From the NCBI GenBank assembly GCA_948467735.1, contig CAOKFN010000016.1, positions 19,468 through 83,467 on the forward strand: 64,000 bases of DNA, read 5' to 3'. This DNA comes from an uncultured bacterium (GTDB lineage: Bacteria > Bacillota > Clostridia > Lachnospirales > Lachnospiraceae). The notes beneath the pieces were generated by a model. The model was not told where the DNA came from. It saw nothing but the letters and a program-made list of their open reading frames with translations, and did no database searches. This document shows positions 63,681 to 64,000 of the stretch, piece by piece. Numbering within the stretch: position 1 is the stretch's first letter; each line of letters begins with the position of its first letter. Position numbers and translations under genes: made by a program.

Positions 63681-64000
63681 TGTCAATCCTCACGGTTTTA
63701 TGTGGGAAAAATCAGGGTGGTTTCAAGTGATTTTTAAGTCTTCTTTGATGCTTTTTTCTTTGATATACACCTTGTATCTGACGTTTTTGGATTTTTTGTT
63801 ATCATGGTGTTATCACGGAAGCATTAAATATCCAGTAAACATACCAGCTATCCCCTCATCAAAAAGCTAAACTCTGTTTCACTTTTTTAATTTCCGAAAC
63901 ACTGTTTGGGATTTTTATTCTTATCCTTTCATCAACCTATATCTCCTTGTCCTATTTGCACCAATAATTTCTATTTTGCCTTGCTCCTGCAATATTTGAA
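63681..64000. other. Right-edge stretch without a supported gene
   Basis: An AT-rich region. A short plus-strand ORF here has a Phe/Leu-rich translation with no ribosome-binding site and is not credited. No RNA gene or repeat was recognised. Confidence 0.4.

Overview
The window is chromosomal DNA from a Gram-positive Clostridia, most likely a Lachnospiraceae member. Support comes from the reversed alpha-operon order with a KOW-domain protein next to map, an L17 with a long family-specific insertion, a T-box-controlled aspS-gatC-gatA-gatB operon, lysine synthesis by LL-diaminopimelate aminotransferase (dapL-dapF), and a secretin-less Tad pilus locus. No rRNA, tRNA, integrase, transposase or CRISPR array was recognised. 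This is core chromosome with accessory islands, not a mobile element.

Layout. Positions 1-16.4 kb, almost all minus strand, hold the end of the ribosomal supercluster: adk-map-KOW-infA-(two large membrane proteins)-rpmJ-rpsM-rpsK-rpsD-rpoA-rplQ, then, beyond an M15 peptidase and a MATE exporter, ecfA1-ecfA2-ecfT-truA. adk has its own promoter and is preceded by guaB, so the usual secY-adk junction is broken here. From 16.7 to 25.8 kb come guaB, two membrane-associated proteins and the T-box-aspS-gatCAB operon for Asn-tRNA and Gln-tRNA formation by transamidation. From 25.9 to 37.1 kb is housekeeping: a DUF6056-like membrane protein, dapL-dapF, nadE, hslO, a methyltransferase, a DUF368 polyprenyl-phosphate transporter, hisC and a TPR glycosyltransferase. 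From 37.2 to 42.9 kb a minus-strand Tad operon encodes prepilin peptidase, CpaB, three small pseudopilin/pilin-like proteins, TadC, TadB and the TadA ATPase. The apparent tadA start is one base out of frame at an A6 run.

From 43.1 to 45.8 kb lie an ECF sigma factor and a RsiV-like anti-sigma factor with an extra C-terminal domain, flanked by two unannotated small ORFs of 36 and 34 codons. From 45.9 to 52.2 kb are a serine hydrolase, a GH51 arabinofuranosidase, uppP, a patatin and an aminotransferase. From 52.2 to 61 kb is an accessory region rich in intergenic tandem repeats. It carries a 570-residue protein of unknown function, a DUF6323/DUF6179-like pair, glpK, a polysaccharide deacetylase, a TerD protein with a Pro-rich N-terminus and an AIM24-like protein. 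The right end holds a TetR-regulated MFS exporter.

The most informative signals are: (1) the T-box upstream of aspS with an overlapping GAA/AAC (Glu/Asn) candidate specifier; (2) the frame offset at the start of tadA; (3) the unstudied DUF6323/DUF6179/570-aa neighbourhood and the TerD-AIM24 pair; (4) several distinct intergenic tandem arrays with units of 18, 22-23, 45, 52 and 106 nt; and (5) two multi-pass membrane proteins embedded in the ribosomal-protein operon. All family assignments come from reading the sequence by eye; no database search was run.
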